Counted from the stretch's first letter, positions 25,466-34,835 are shown. The stretch: DNA of 64,000 bases from Comamonas sp. SCN 65-56 (GCF_001724135.1 NZ_MEDS01000025.1:372001-436000), one strand, 5' to 3'. Program-made: numbers and translations. The notes: a model not told the origin generated them from the sequence alone.

Positions 25466-26610
25466 TGCGTGCCCCTTGCGCACTGCTCGAGTGCCAGCGC
25501 CTCGTACGCATCAACGATGCGCTCCCAGTCGTAGTGTTGCGCCACGATCTGGCGCGCCCGGGCGGCACGGCGCGCCTGCTCTGCCGCGGTGCGCTCGCGC
25601 CACGCTTGCAAGCACCGGGCCAATTCGTCCGGCGTGGAGAAATAGCTGGCGGCATCGCGCGCGACCTCGCGGTTGTACGGGTTGTCGTGCGCGATGATCC
25701 AGTTGCCACAGGCCATGGCCTCGAGCAGCGAGGGGTTGGTGCCGCCCACGCTGTGCCCGTGCAGATGACAGGCCGCATGCACCCGCAGGCAGCGCAACAG
25801 GCCGGGGTCGTACACGCCGCCGATGAAGCGCACGCGCACGCTGGCATGCTCGAGCAACGCACGCTGATAGCCGGTGGCGCCCGTCACCGCGCCAACGACG
25901 ATCAAGGGGCAATCCATCGGCTGCTGCAGATACCCCAGAATGATTTCGAGCAGGTGATTCTCGGGTTCGGGGCGGGCAACCACCAGCAGGTAGCGCCCGG
26001 GTTCAAGATTCCAGCGCGTCAGCGTCAGCGTGGACGCATCGCACTCGTCGGCCCGCACCGGCTCGGCGCCGTAGGCGATGAAGCTGCACGGCGCGCCGCG
26101 CGAATAGCGCTGGCGAAAGTGCTCGGCGATGGCCTGCGCATCGGCGATCAGGCGCGTGGCGCTGCGAGTGGCGACCCATTCCATCAGGCGCAAGTAGGTA
26201 CGCGCCAGCCGACTCCACTTGCTGCGCGCCCATTCGAGACCATCGACGTTGATCCACACCGGCGTGCCCGAAAGGCGCGGCCACCAGCAGGCCCAGGCGG
26301 CGCCGTAGCCGAGCATGTACACGAGGTCGTAGCCTCGGCGCGCATCCCACAGGCAGGCACAGTCGTAGGCAAGCACGGACGCACTGCCCCAGGATGGGCG
26401 CCGACGGTAGCGCACATGTACCCCGCAATATTCATGATCGGGAGGGCGCGCACCACCATGTTCGGCGTAGACGGTCACCGCATGACCACGGGCGGCCCAG
26501 CGTGTCGCAAGCTGTTCGGCAAAGGTCTCGAACCCCCCATAGTCTGCCGGTATGCCGCGTGCGCCCAAGATCGCAATACGAAGAGAAAACTGGCGTGAGA
26601 GTGCTGTCAC
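25462..26610 (-). CDS. GT4-family glycosyltransferase with DUF1972 N-terminus
   Basis: About 382 aa from a GTG at 26610; a TTG at 26643 is an alternative. The N-terminal IAILGARGIPADYGGFETFAE is the hallmark of DUF1972 rhamnosyltransferases. The C-terminal half has the GT4 GT-B donor site, including SVGGTNPSLLEAMACGNWII with the E-x7-E pattern. It probably extends the lipid-linked glycan, with dTDP-rhamnose as a plausible donor. It is divergent from the GH42-like gene. Confidence 0.85.
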   Translation of the reverse strand: MTALSRQFSLRIAILGARGIPADYGGFETFAEQLATRWAARGHAVTVYAEHGGARPPDHEYCGVHVRYRRRPSWGSASVLAYDCACLWDARRGYDLVYMLGYGAAWACWWPRLSGTPVWINVDGLEWARSKWSRLARTYLRLMEWVATRSATRLIADAQAIAEHFRQRYSRGAPCSFIAYGAEPVRADECDASTLTLTRWNLEPGRYLLVVARPEPENHLLEIILGYLQQPMDCPLIVVGAVTGATGYQRALLEHASVRVRFIGGVYDPGLLRCLRVHAACHLHGHSVGGTNPSLLEAMACGNWIIAHDNPYNREVARDAASYFSTPDELARCLQAWRERTAAEQARRAARARQIVAQHYDWERIVDAYEALALEQCARGTQ

Positions 26611-26733
26611 GGTGGCGTCGTGCGTGGAGAATAACGCGAACAATGCGGCACGCTGCGCGCGTGGGTATGAGTGTAAGGCAGCGCTTCCAATCCGGGATAC
26701 TCGGGTGGGTTCACGTACGTACGCTTGTCCGCC

Positions 26734-28629
26734 ATGCCCCTGCCACGCCGCACTTTCACCCGCCTGCTGCTGGCGCTGTTCGCCCTGCTGATGCTGGCCA
26801 TGCTAGGCCTGCGATTGCACTGGCAACCGCTGGTAAGGCAGGAAGGGCAAGGCTCCGGCGCGATGCTGCTGGCACCGATGATCGGGGTGGTCGAACCCTG
26901 CATCGCCCTGCCCGGGCACACGGAGCCCGAGCCAGCCGCAAGCGCGCCCGGCGCGCAACGCTTGCGTGAGGACTGCACCGGCAAGACCGGTTCGGCGGCG
27001 GCGCTGGTGGAAGCCACGCTCGCGCAACTGCAGCCGCTGGCGCCGCCCGAGGACAGCGGCTACCCGCTGGGCTACACCTTGCCGGTGCCGCTGCTCCAGC
27101 TCTTCAAGGCGCAAGGACAAGACTGGGTGATCGACGAAGAGCGCGTGCAGCGCGTGGCGCGCACCATCCATGAGAGTGCGCGACCCTTGATTTTGTATCT
27201 CTTTGCCACGCATGTTTCAGCACATGCGCCCATCGAGCCGGTGCTGGCGCGTGACCCGGACAACCTGGCGCAAACGCGCGACGGACCGCTGCCCGTGGAC
27301 CGCTACCACGGCGAGCCGCTCTACCCCTGGACGCTGGCGCGCACCGACAACACCTTGACCGCGCGACGCGTGCAGGCCGCGCGGGCTGTGCTGGGCGCGG
27401 TGTGCGAGCTGCCGCCTGGCGACCGCACGAAGATCCGCGGCGTGACGCTGCTGGGCGAGTTGCAGCAGATGTTTCCGCATTTTGAAACCGGCAGGGGGTT
27501 CGCGCTGCCCTACCGCGTGAGCGACTACAGTGCATCCTCGGTAGCCGGCTTTCGCGACTATCTGCGGGCGCAGTTTGCCGACGTGGCCCGACTCAACCAG
27601 GCCACGGGCGCGGCCTACGCGAGTTTTGACGAGGTGCAACCGCCGTCGCGCGACATTCGCAGCGAGCGCCTTGCGCACTACACCGAGCACATGGATTCAT
27701 GGGCGCACGGCATCCTGCCAATCTCGGGCTGGGCCTGGGTACCGGAGCGCACGAACGATCTGTGGGTGCAGGTGTACCGCAATGGCGGGTTCCTCGGCCG
27801 CGTGAAGGTGAACCAGGGGCGCCAAGACGTGCTTCAGGCCAAACCGGAATTGCACGACGCGAACACCGGCTGGCGCCTGGACATGGATTTTCGCAAGCTG
27901 CCGGTGGGCCTCCATCGCATCACCGCGATGCTGGAGCTGGCGCCAGGGCAGCTGGTGCCGCTGGGTTCGCGCGACATCGCCATCATGGACCGGACGCAGC
28001 GCACGCCGCAGCCGCAGGCGCAGCAGCCGCTGCCACCCTCCGCGGCGGCGCCCGCAGGACTGCAGGGGCATGTGGACATACCAGAGCAGCTGCAGTCCTA
28101 CTACTACAACCCGCTGGCGCCGCTCTGGCTGGCATTTCGCCGCCAGCAGGTGGCGCAGTATCTGCACTACTTCGATCAGGTGGTGGCGCAGTCGTGCCTG
28201 AGAGACACGCCGCGCTACACGCACCAGATCCTGCCGCAGGCCAACCCGGGTTGGGACCAAAACAAGTTTGCCGTCGGCGACACGCTGCGCACACAGGGCG
28301 ACCTGCGCCTGGGCGTGAGCCTGTACGGCAACGCGAGCTACGACCCGGACACGGCCAAGTGGCTGGGCAGCAACGGCCAGCACGCATACGGCATCACGGA
28401 ATTTCACCCGCTGCGGGCGATGAATGCCAGCGAGCTGCGCCGGACCTTGTCGCTGCACGGGCGCCGGGGCGCGAAGTTTCTGTCATTTTTTCTGGAGCCC
28501 ACCTGGCAGGGGCAGGCGGTGGAGCAAGCGCACAACGCGTTCTCCTTCGATCCGGACAACCCGCAGTTCGGCTCGGCAGCGCTGTATCGATCGATGCAGG
28601 AGTTGCTGCAGCCGGCGCCGGTGCGGTGA
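26734..28629 (+). CDS. membrane-anchored protein with GH42-like (beta-galactosidase-type) domain
   Basis: 631 aa from the ATG at 26734. One N-terminal hydrophobic anchor (LLLALFALLMLAMLGL) points to the periplasm. Residues 220-310 resemble the GH42 region around the acid/base Glu: TLLGELQQMFPHF, then SASSVAGFRDYLRAQFADV and a LNQATGAAYASF pattern. A second Glu lies near residue 555 (YGITEFHPL), where GH-A enzymes carry the nucleophile. Between them, WVPERTNDLWVQVYRNGGFLG suggests an inserted beta domain. It is the only plus-strand gene in the glycan region. A trimming or remodelling hydrolase is plausible but activity is not proven. Confidence 0.6.
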   Translation: MPLPRRTFTRLLLALFALLMLAMLGLRLHWQPLVRQEGQGSGAMLLAPMIGVVEPCIALPGHTEPEPAASAPGAQRLREDCTGKTGSAAALVEATLAQLQPLAPPEDSGYPLGYTLPVPLLQLFKAQGQDWVIDEERVQRVARTIHESARPLILYLFATHVSAHAPIEPVLARDPDNLAQTRDGPLPVDRYHGEPLYPWTLARTDNTLTARRVQAARAVLGAVCELPPGDRTKIRGVTLLGELQQMFPHFETGRGFALPYRVSDYSASSVAGFRDYLRAQFADVARLNQATGAAYASFDEVQPPSRDIRSERLAHYTEHMDSWAHGILPISGWAWVPERTNDLWVQVYRNGGFLGRVKVNQGRQDVLQAKPELHDANTGWRLDMDFRKLPVGLHRITAMLELAPGQLVPLGSRDIAIMDRTQRTPQPQAQQPLPPSAAAPAGLQGHVDIPEQLQSYYYNPLAPLWLAFRRQQVAQYLHYFDQVVAQSCLRDTPRYTHQILPQANPGWDQNKFAVGDTLRTQGDLRLGVSLYGNASYDPDTAKWLGSNGQHAYGITEFHPLRAMNASELRRTLSLHGRRGAKFLSFFLEPTWQGQAVEQAHNAFSFDPDNPQFGSAALYRSMQELLQPAPVR

Positions 28630-28640
28630 GCGGCGCCGCT

Positions 28641-28804
28641 GGCCCTCACTCCTGCCCTCCCAGAGTGAGAGGGAGCGATACCGGGGCGGGTTTTCACCCT
28701 CGCCCCTTTGGGGAGAGGTTGGGAGAGGGGCTGCCTGACAACTGCGGTGGGCACGGTTGCGCCGCCGGCCCCTACCCCTGCCCTCCCCCAAAGGGGGAGG
28801 GAGC
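28641..28804. repeat. mosaic GC-rich palindromic repeat, copy 1
   Basis: Two CCCTCCC.../...GGGAGGG arms surround a short core (GGGGCTGCC...GCCGCCGGCCCC). The copy lies between the GH42-like gene and rmlC, and its right part forms the last codons of rmlC. Confidence 0.7.
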
Positions 28805-29353
28805 CAACACGGGAAGCTCGGCCTGCGCGAAAGGCACGCCCTGCGCATCCTTGGGCGAGAGCAGCGGCTCGCCCACGTCGGGCCAGGCGATCGCCAGTTG
28901 GGCATCGTTCCAGACGATGCAGCGTTCGGCCTGCGGTGCGTAATAGGTGGTGGTCTTGTAGAGAAAATCGGCACTTTCGCTCAAGACCAGAAAGCCGTGC
29001 GCCAGGCCCGGCGGAATCCAGAGCTGGCGCTGGTTGTCCTCGGAGAGCTCTTCACCCACCCACTGCCCGAAGGTGGGCGAGCCGCGCCGGATATCGACGG
29101 CCACATCCCACACGCACCCGCGCGTGACGCGCACCAGCTTGCCCTGGGCGTGCGGCGGCAACTGGTAATGCAGGCCGCGCAACACGCCGCGCGCGCTGCG
29201 GCTGTGGTTGTCCTGCACGAAGCTGTGATGGCTGCCGGTGGCTTCGTCGAAGGCCTGTTGGTTGAAGCTCTCGAAGAAAAAACCGCGCGCGTCGCCGAAG
29301 ACGCGGGGCTGGATCAACAGGACGTCGGGGATGGCGGTGGGGGTGGCTTGCAT
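28772..29353 (-). CDS. rmlC: dTDP-4-dehydrorhamnose 3,5-epimerase RmlC
   Basis: 193 aa cupin enzyme. The active-site region DNHSRSARGVLRGLHYQ holds the catalytic His, followed by GCVWDVAVDIRRGSPTFG and the conserved YKTTTYYAP loop. It epimerises dTDP-4-keto-6-deoxyglucose to the L-lyxo sugar on the way to dTDP-L-rhamnose. The last 10 or so residues (APSPFGGGQG) come from the adjacent repeat and not from the enzyme. It is the last gene of an rmlB-rmlD-(toxin pair)-rmlA-rmlC run. Confidence 0.95.
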   Translation of the reverse strand: MQATPTAIPDVLLIQPRVFGDARGFFFESFNQQAFDEATGSHHSFVQDNHSRSARGVLRGLHYQLPPHAQGKLVRVTRGCVWDVAVDIRRGSPTFGQWVGEELSEDNQRQLWIPPGLAHGFLVLSESADFLYKTTTYYAPQAERCIVWNDAQLAIAWPDVGEPLLSPKDAQGVPFAQAELPVLAPSPFGGGQG

Positions 29354-29379
29354 GGGACTCTTGACGCTATCGGACTGTG

Positions 29380-29473
29380 GCTCCTTCCCCCCTCTGGGGG
29401 AAGGCGGGGATGGGGGCCGGTTTGCTCTGCCAGCGCTGCGGGCCCCTACCCCTTCCCCCCAGAGGGAGAGGGA
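29380..29473. repeat. mosaic GC-rich palindromic repeat, copy 2
   Basis: The left arm CTCCTTCCCCCCTCTGGGG and right arm CTTCCCCCCAGAGGGAGAGG flank a GGCGGGGATGGGGGC...GCGGGCCCC core. It sits between rmlC and rmlA and supplies the last codons of rmlA. Confidence 0.75.
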
Positions 29474-30354
29474 GTTGAACCGCCATACAAGCCGCGCAGA
29501 TACTGCCCGTAGGCATTCTTGAGCAGCGGCTGGGCGAGTTTTTCAAGCTGGGCCGAATCGATCCAGCGCTGGCGCCAGGCAATCTCTTCGGGGCAGGCCA
29601 CCTTCAAGCCCTGGCGGCGCTCGATGGTGGCGATGAACTGGCTGGCTTCGAGCAGGCTTTCGTGCGTGCCGGTATCGAGCCACGCATAGCCGCGGCCCAT
29701 GAGCTGAACGCTCAGTTGCTTCTGATCGAGATAGAGGCGGTTCAGGTCGGTGATCTCCAGCTCGCCGCGCGCCGAGGGTTTGAGGCTCTTGGCGAGATCG
29801 ACCACCTGGGCATCGTAGAAATACAGGCCGGTGACGGCGTAGTTGGATTTGGGTGCCTTGGGCTTTTCCTCGATCGAGAGCACGCGGCCGGTGCCGTCGA
29901 ATTCCGCGACGCCGTAGCGCTCCGGGTCCTGCACGTGGTAGGCGAAGACGGTCGCACCCTGCGCCTGGCCGTCTGCACGCACCAGCAGCGGCTGCAAATC
30001 GTGGCCGTGGAAGATGTTGTCGCCCAGCACCAGCGTGCTCGGGGCGCCCGCGAGGAAATGCTCGCCGATCAGAAAGGCCTGCGCCAGGCCGTCGGGGCTC
30101 TCCTGCACCGCGTAGCTCAGGTGCAGCCCCCACTGGCTGCCATCGCCCAGCAGTTGCGCGAAGCGCGGCGTGTCCTGCGGGGTGCTGATGATGAGAATCT
30201 CACGGATGCCCGCGAGCATCAGCGTGCTCAGCGGGTAGTAGATCATGGGTTTGTCGTACACCGGCAGAAGCTGCTTGCTGATGGCCAGTGTGGCGGGGTG
30301 CAGCCGGGTGCCGGAGCCGCCGGCGAGGATGATGCCTTTGCGTTGCAGGGTCAT
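29446..30354 (-). CDS. rmlA: glucose-1-phosphate thymidylyltransferase RmlA
   Basis: 302 aa from the ATG at 30354. [16 protein letters not shown] is the nucleotide-binding loop, followed by [20 protein letters not shown] and [17 protein letters not shown]. It makes dTDP-glucose from dTTP and glucose-1-phosphate, the first step to dTDP-L-rhamnose. The final residues [11 protein letters not shown] lie in the neighbouring repeat, an unusual C-terminal tail. Confidence 0.95.
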   Translation of the reverse strand: MTLQRKGIILAGGSGTRLHPATLAISKQLLPVYDKPMIYYPLSTLMLAGIREILIISTPQDTPRFAQLLGDGSQWGLHLSYAVQESPDGLAQAFLIGEHFLAGAPSTLVLGDNIFHGHDLQPLLVRADGQAQGATVFAYHVQDPERYGVAEFDGTGRVLSIEEKPKAPKSNYAVTGLYFYDAQVVDLAKSLKPSARGELEITDLNRLYLDQKQLSVQLMGRGYAWLDTGTHESLLEASQFIATIERRQGLKVACPEEIAWRQRWIDSAQLEKLAQPLLKNAYGQYLRGLYGGSTPSPSGGKG

Positions 30355-30368
30355 GGTGGGGCGTGCTT

Positions 30369-30770
30369 TCACGGAAGGGGCGAGGTCAGGGAACGGGCGG
30401 TCTCGGGAAAGGCGCGCAGGATCTTGCTGTCCATCGTCACCATGGGAGCGCCCCATTGCTGCGCCAGAGCGACGAATTCGCAGTCATAAGCCGAGCAGTC
30501 GCTGCGCTGCACCAGCTGCAGCACCTGATCGGAATCGATCTCATGCTCATGGCCATGCATCAGGTCTTGTGCTTCTCGCTGGATGGCGCTGGCCTGCGCC
30601 AGTGTCAACCAGCCACGGCGCAGGCTGCCTGCCAGAACGTTGCGAAATTCGCTGCGCCAAAGCACGGGAGCAAGCCAATCGGCATCCTGCGCCAGCAGGG
30701 TTTCGGCCGCCTGGGTGTGCTCACCGGGCAAATACAGGTAGGCCAGAACGTTGGTGTCGACAACGATCAC
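30369..30770 (-). CDS. vapC: PIN-domain toxin, VapC-like
   Basis: 133 aa from a GTG at 30770 that overlaps the antitoxin stop (GTGA). The PIN-domain acidic residues are visible: Asp5 in VVDTN, Glu41 in WRSEFRN, Asp96 in AYDCEF, and Asp114 in TMDSK. Family members are Mg2+-dependent RNases neutralised by the VapB partner encoded just upstream. The pair lies between rmlD and rmlA. Confidence 0.9.
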   Translation of the reverse strand: MIVVDTNVLAYLYLPGEHTQAAETLLAQDADWLAPVLWRSEFRNVLAGSLRRGWLTLAQASAIQREAQDLMHGHEHEIDSDQVLQLVQRSDCSAYDCEFVALAQQWGAPMVTMDSKILRAFPETARSLTSPLP

Positions 30771-31009
30771 GCGCGCCCTTCGCGCTTGAGGGCATCGATA
30801 TCCGCAGCAGCAAACCGGGGAGCAAGGCCCGCACGCAAAGCCCGCGCACGCGCCAGGCGTTCAGCGGGTTGGTTGCCGGTGGCCACAAGCACGGTTTCCA
30901 GGCACACGATGGCTTCACTGTTGAGGCTGCGGCGGTTGATCCTGGCCGACATCTTCAAACGCTCGTAGACCAACGCCGGGATGTTTTTCAGGGTCAAGGT
31001 GGTGGACAT
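30767..31009 (-). CDS. vapB: antitoxin, VapB/FitA-like ribbon-helix-helix
   Basis: 80 aa. The N-terminus TLTLKNIPALVYERLKMSA followed by RINRRSLNSEAI is the ribbon-helix-helix DNA-binding fold of FitA/StbC-like antitoxins. The C-terminal part is expected to wrap the toxin. It overlaps vapC by GTGA. It probably represses its own promoter; 64 bp separate it from rmlD. Confidence 0.85.
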   Translation of the reverse strand: MSTTLTLKNIPALVYERLKMSARINRRSLNSEAIVCLETVLVATGNQPAERLARARALRAGLAPRFAAADIDALKREGRA

Positions 31010-31072
31010 GGTGGATTCGCCTCAATGAAACCGTTTCGGTTGCATTTTACAACCGCATCGTCATTCAGACGA

Positions 31073-31963
31073 TTACAAAATCTCCGCCAACATGCGCGCC
31101 ACGCCCTGCTGCCAATGCGGCAGCGTCAGGCCGAAGGTGGCTTGCAGCCTGGAGCAGTCCAAGCGTGAATTGAGCGGGCGCCTGGCGGGCGTGGGGTAGG
31201 CGCTGGTGGGCACGGGGGCGATGTCTGTTGCTTTGATTTGAATAGCTGGTTGCGATTGTCTGGCTTGCGCAATCACGTAATTTGCATACGAAAACCAGTT
31301 GGTCTCGCCGCCGGCGACGCAGTGGTACAGGCCGCCATCGTCGGGGTGTGTTTGCAGGTGGCGGATGGCGTGCGCCGTCACGTCGGCCAGCAGGTCGGCG
31401 CCGGTGGGCGCGCCCCACTGGTCATCGATCACGGTCAGGCGCTCGCGCTCTTGGGCCAAACGCAGCATGGTCTTGGCGAAATTGCCGCCGCGTGCGGCGT
31501 AGACCCAGCTGGTGCGCAAAATCAGGTGCTGGCAGCCCGATTGCCGGATCAGCTGCTCGCCTTCGAGCTTGGTGGCACCATAGACAGACAGCGGGCCGGT
31601 GGCTGCCTCTTCGCTGCGCGGCGCATCGCCGCTGCCGTCGAAGACGTAGTCGGTGCTGTAGTGCACCAGCAGAGCGCCCAGCGCCTTGGCCTCCCGGGCG
31701 ATGCGTCCGGGCGTGGTGGCGTTGAGCAGGCGGGCAAAGTCAGGCTCGCTCTCGGCCTTGTCGACGGCGGTATGGGCGGCGGCGTTGACGATGACATCGG
31801 GCTGGAGCTTGCGCACGGTGTCGGCGATGCCGTCGGGGTTGGAGAAGTCGCCGCAGTGATCGCCACTGTCAAAGTCCAGCGCGATGACGTGCCCGAGCAA
31901 GGCCAGGCTGCGTTGCAGCTCCCAGCCGACCTGGCCGGATTTGCCGAAGAGCAGGATGTTCAT
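31073..31963 (-). CDS. rmlD: dTDP-4-dehydrorhamnose reductase RmlD
   Basis: 296 aa short-chain dehydrogenase-like enzyme. A Rossmann motif (GKSGQVGWELQ) comes first, then the YGATKLEGEQ motif with catalytic Tyr-x3-Lys and the conserved HYSTDYVFDGSG stretch. It reduces the last keto group with NAD(P)H to give dTDP-L-rhamnose. Confidence 0.95.
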   Translation of the reverse strand: MNILLFGKSGQVGWELQRSLALLGHVIALDFDSGDHCGDFSNPDGIADTVRKLQPDVIVNAAAHTAVDKAESEPDFARLLNATTPGRIAREAKALGALLVHYSTDYVFDGSGDAPRSEEAATGPLSVYGATKLEGEQLIRQSGCQHLILRTSWVYAARGGNFAKTMLRLAQERERLTVIDDQWGAPTGADLLADVTAHAIRHLQTHPDDGGLYHCVAGGETNWFSYANYVIAQARQSQPAIQIKATDIAPVPTSAYPTPARRPLNSRLDCSRLQATFGLTLPHWQQGVARMLAEIL

Positions 31964-31976
31964 GGGTGGTCTTTAA

Positions 31977-32165
31977 CTCCTTCCCCCTTTGGGGCTGAGG
32001 GCTGCGGCTCCATCTGCGCCTGCGCGCAGATGGACAGCCCGAAGAGCGGCGGCGTCTCGCCGCCAGCACCGAGGTGGGGATGGGGGCGGCTCGCACCAGC
32101 ACGGGTGTGGGGTTTTTCCAGCGCTGCCAGCCCCCACCCCAACCCTTCCCCAGAGGGGGAGGGAG
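31977..32165. repeat. mosaic GC-rich palindromic repeat, copy 3 (long form)
   Basis: The left arm CTCCTTCCCCCTTTGGGG is followed by two nested hairpins, CATCTGCGC/GCGCAGATG and GGCGGCG/CGCCGCC. Then come AGCACCG, a linker, and the right arm CTTCCCCAGAGGGGGAGGGAG. The same long layout recurs at 36,424 and, as halves, at 39,916 and 44,672. Confidence 0.85.
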
Positions 32166-32177
32166 TAAAGCGCAGAT

Positions 32178-33236
32178 TCAGCTGACATAGTGTTTGGCCA
32201 CCCAGTCGCGGTAAGCGCCAGACTGCACCTGCGCCACCCACTCGGGGTTGTCCAGATACCACTGCACGGTCTTGCGGATGCCGGTGGCAAAGGTCTCCGC
32301 CGGTTTCCAGCCGAGTTCGCGCTCGAGCTTGCGCGCGTCGATGGCGTAGCGCCGGTCGTGGCCGGGGCGGTCGGTGACGTAGGTGATTTGCGTGGCGTAG
32401 CTTTGGCCGTCGGCGCGTGGGCGCAGTTCATCGAGCAGGGCGCAAACGGTGTTGACGATGGCGATGTTGGGCATCTCGTTCCAGCCGCCGACGTTGTAGG
32501 TCTCGCCCGGCTGGCCCGCTTCGAGCACGCGGCGGATGGCGCTGCAGTGGTCGCGCACGTAGAGCCAGTCGCGCACCTGCATCCCGTCGCCATAGATCGG
32601 CAGCGGCTTGCCAGCCAATGCGTTGACGATGACCAGCGGGATGAGCTTTTCCGGGAAGTGCAGCGGGCCGTAGTTGTTGCTGCAATTGGTGGTCAGCACC
32701 GGCAGGCCGTAGGTGTGGTGCCAGGCGCGCACCAGATGGTCGCTGGCGGCCTTGCTGGCGGAATACGGGCTGTTGGGCTCGACCCGGTTGCCTTCGGTAA
32801 AGGCCGGGTCGCTGGGCGCAAGCGTGCCGTAGACCTCGTCGGTGCTGACGTGCAGAAAGCGGAACGCTTCTTTTCCGGTAGCTGGCAGCGCGCTCCAGTA
32901 GTGCCTTGCAGCCTCCAAAAGCCTGAAAGTGCCGACGACGTTGGTCTGAATGAAATCCTCGGGGCCATGAATCGACCGATCGACATGGCTCTCGGCGGCG
33001 AAGTTGACCACGGCACGCGGCCGATGCTCGGCCAGCAGCGTATCCAGCAGCGCCCTGTCGCCAATGTCGCCCTGCACGAAGCAGTGGCGCGCGTCGCCGT
33101 GCAGGCTGTCCAGGTTGTGCAGATTGCCGGCGTAGGTGAGTTTGTCGAGGTTGACGATGCCTTCCTCGTTGCGTGCGAGCCAGTCGAGAACGAAATTGGC
33201 GCCGATGAAGCCGGCGCCGCCGGTGACAAGAATCAT
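32178..33236 (-). CDS. rmlB: dTDP-glucose 4,6-dehydratase RmlB
   Basis: 352 aa extended SDR enzyme. It has the Rossmann motif [11 protein letters not shown], the STDEVYGTL catalytic region, and [10 protein letters not shown] with the Tyr-x3-Lys pair. [14 protein letters not shown] and [11 protein letters not shown] are standard RmlB blocks. It dehydrates dTDP-glucose to the 4-keto-6-deoxy sugar. Together with RmlA, C and D it supplies dTDP-L-rhamnose for the glycosyltransferases of this window. Confidence 0.95.
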   Translation of the reverse strand: MILVTGGAGFIGANFVLDWLARNEEGIVNLDKLTYAGNLHNLDSLHGDARHCFVQGDIGDRALLDTLLAEHRPRAVVNFAAESHVDRSIHGPEDFIQTNVVGTFRLLEAARHYWSALPATGKEAFRFLHVSTDEVYGTLAPSDPAFTEGNRVEPNSPYSASKAASDHLVRAWHHTYGLPVLTTNCSNNYGPLHFPEKLIPLVIVNALAGKPLPIYGDGMQVRDWLYVRDHCSAIRRVLEAGQPGETYNVGGWNEMPNIAIVNTVCALLDELRPRADGQSYATQITYVTDRPGHDRRYAIDARKLERELGWKPAETFATGIRKTVQWYLDNPEWVAQVQSGAYRDWVAKHYVS

Positions 33237-33305
33237 GGGGGTGAAATCAGTGCTGCGCCACTGCGGGCGATGGCGTGATTATGGGAGAGGTTGGGTGTTT
33301 GAAGA

Positions 33306-33425
33306 GGTTGGGCGTTGAGCGGTTGGCGTTCAGCGTGAACTTCCCGCAAACGCGTCTCCTCTTCGCACGCTCAACGCTCAACGCTCAACGCTCAACGCTC
33401 AACGCTCAACGCTCAACGCCCAACC
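33306..33425. repeat. 16-bp inverted repeat flanking a 7-bp tandem array
   Basis: GGTTGGGCGTTGAGCG at 33306-33321 is exactly the reverse complement of 33410-33425. Between and overlapping them, the 7-bp unit CTCAACG is repeated seven times without change (33370-33418). The last unit contains the TGA stop of coaX. Tandem arrays like this can vary in copy number between isolates. Confidence 0.9.
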
Positions 33426-34195
33426 TTTTCCGCGGGCCAGCGCCGCACCGCGATTTCCAGCAGGCCATCGAAGATCAGGTTTTCCACCAGTTCAAAAGGC
33501 CGCGTCATGCTGGGCATCATTTTCCAGCCGGCGCCGCCCGTCATGATGCAGGCCGGCTCCAGGCCGGTGTGTTCGCGCAGATGCTGCCAGGTGCGCTCCA
33601 CCGCGCCGGCGATGGCGTAGGTGCCGCCGCTGGTGAGCGCATCGCTGGTGTTGGTGGGAAACGGCCGCACCTCACCGGTGGGCACGCTCAGGCCGGCGGT
33701 GCCGGCCTCCAGCGCGCGCAGCATGATGCCGTGGCCCGGCAGGATCAAGCCGCCGAGAAAACGGCCCTGCGTATCGATCGCCTCGACCGTCACCGCCGTG
33801 CCCACCATCACCAGCACGATGGGCCGCGCCGCGCCCTGCGCCAGCATGTGGTGGCGCGCGCCTATCATCGCCACCCAGCGGTCGGCGCCCAGGCGCGCAG
33901 GGTGGTCATAGCTGTTGACGACGCCCGCCTCTTCCGTGCCCGGCACCACCCATTGCGGCGCCACATCCCAGGCGTCCATCTGCTCCTGCACCAGGCGCTT
34001 GATGGCGTCTCCCGCCACCACGCAGCCCAGCACCTGCGCAGGCGCGGCCAACGCCGCCCAGGCGCCATCGGCCAGGCGGTCCACATGGTCGAGAAACTCG
34101 ACGCCATGCGCCAGCATCTGCGCGCCGGCGCGCGGCGCATCGAACAGCGCCCACTTCAGGCGCGTATTACCGACGTCGATGGCGAGGATGCTCAT
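33413..34195 (-). CDS. coaX: type III pantothenate kinase CoaX
   Basis: 260 aa ASKHA-fold kinase. The N-terminal [14 protein letters not shown] is the phosphate-1 loop, and [11 protein letters not shown] plus [15 protein letters not shown] follow. It phosphorylates pantothenate in the first step of CoA synthesis and uses a K+-type cation, not inhibited by CoA. The C-terminal codons end inside the tandem array, so array length changes could alter the tail. Confidence 0.95.
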   Translation of the reverse strand: MSILAIDVGNTRLKWALFDAPRAGAQMLAHGVEFLDHVDRLADGAWAALAAPAQVLGCVVAGDAIKRLVQEQMDAWDVAPQWVVPGTEEAGVVNSYDHPARLGADRWVAMIGARHHMLAQGAARPIVLVMVGTAVTVEAIDTQGRFLGGLILPGHGIMLRALEAGTAGLSVPTGEVRPFPTNTSDALTSGGTYAIAGAVERTWQHLREHTGLEPACIMTGGAGWKMMPSMTRPFELVENLIFDGLLEIAVRRWPAEKVGR

Positions 34196-34336
34196 GGGGC
34201 GGATTATGTAGAAAAACCGGGCCTGCCCGGCCAGCGAGGCAGCATTGTCAAGGATGGTGTCCTGGCCCGATCAAAAACGGCGCACGGCTGCCGCGCCGCT
34301 ATAGTGAGCCCCTTTCAACCCGAGGAGGACCACAGC

Positions 34337-34819
34337 ATGGGATTGTTCAGTTTCATCAAGGAAGCCGGAGAAAAGCTGTTCGGCACGGCGCACGCCGCCG
34401 AAGCTGCCGCACCTTCGCAAGCCGACTTGAATGCCAAGGCAGGCCAGGCGATCGAGGCCTACATCGCGACGCAAAACCTGGGCGTGAATGACATCAAGGT
34501 GGCGTTTGCCGGCCCCGAGGGCAAGGTGACGGTGACCGGCACCGCGCCGACGCAGGCGGTCAAGGAGAAGGTGACGCTGTGCTGCGGCAATGTCTCCAGC
34601 GTCACCAGCGTGGACAACCAGATGGCGGTGACCAACCCCGAGCCCGAGGCGCAGTACCACGACGTGGTGCGCGGCGACACGCTGAGCGCGATTGCCAAGA
34701 AGTTCTACGGCGACGCCAACAAATACCCGGTGATCTTCGAGGCCAACAAGCCCATGCTCACGCACCCGGACAAGATCTATCCGGGGCAGAAGCTGCGCAT
34801 TCCTGCGCTGGCAAAGTAA
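34337..34819 (+). CDS. kbp: BON-LysM protein, potassium-binding Kbp-like
   Basis: 160 aa from the ATG at 34337, with a GAGGAGG ribosome site 9 bp before. The length and layout match E. coli Kbp/YgaU: MGLFSFIKEAGEKLF, a BON domain at residues 25-90 and a LysM domain at about residues 107-158 (YHDVVRGDTLSAIAKKFYG). The family binds K+ in the cytoplasm and has no signal peptide. It stands alone with a downstream terminator. Confidence 0.9.
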   Translation: MGLFSFIKEAGEKLFGTAHAAEAAAPSQADLNAKAGQAIEAYIATQNLGVNDIKVAFAGPEGKVTVTGTAPTQAVKEKVTLCCGNVSSVTSVDNQMAVTNPEPEAQYHDVVRGDTLSAIAKKFYGDANKYPVIFEANKPMLTHPDKIYPGQKLRIPALAK

Positions 34820-34835
34820 TCAGGAAAGCTCCAAG

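Noticed and set aside
33370-33418. Possible CRISPR-like array
   Set aside because: Units are 7 bp with no spacers, so it is a simple tandem array.
33275-34336. Long N-terminal extension of the BON-LysM protein
   Set aside because: The open frame continues upstream, but the codons are the antisense of coaX. The real start at 34337 has a GAGGAGG site and matches Kbp length.
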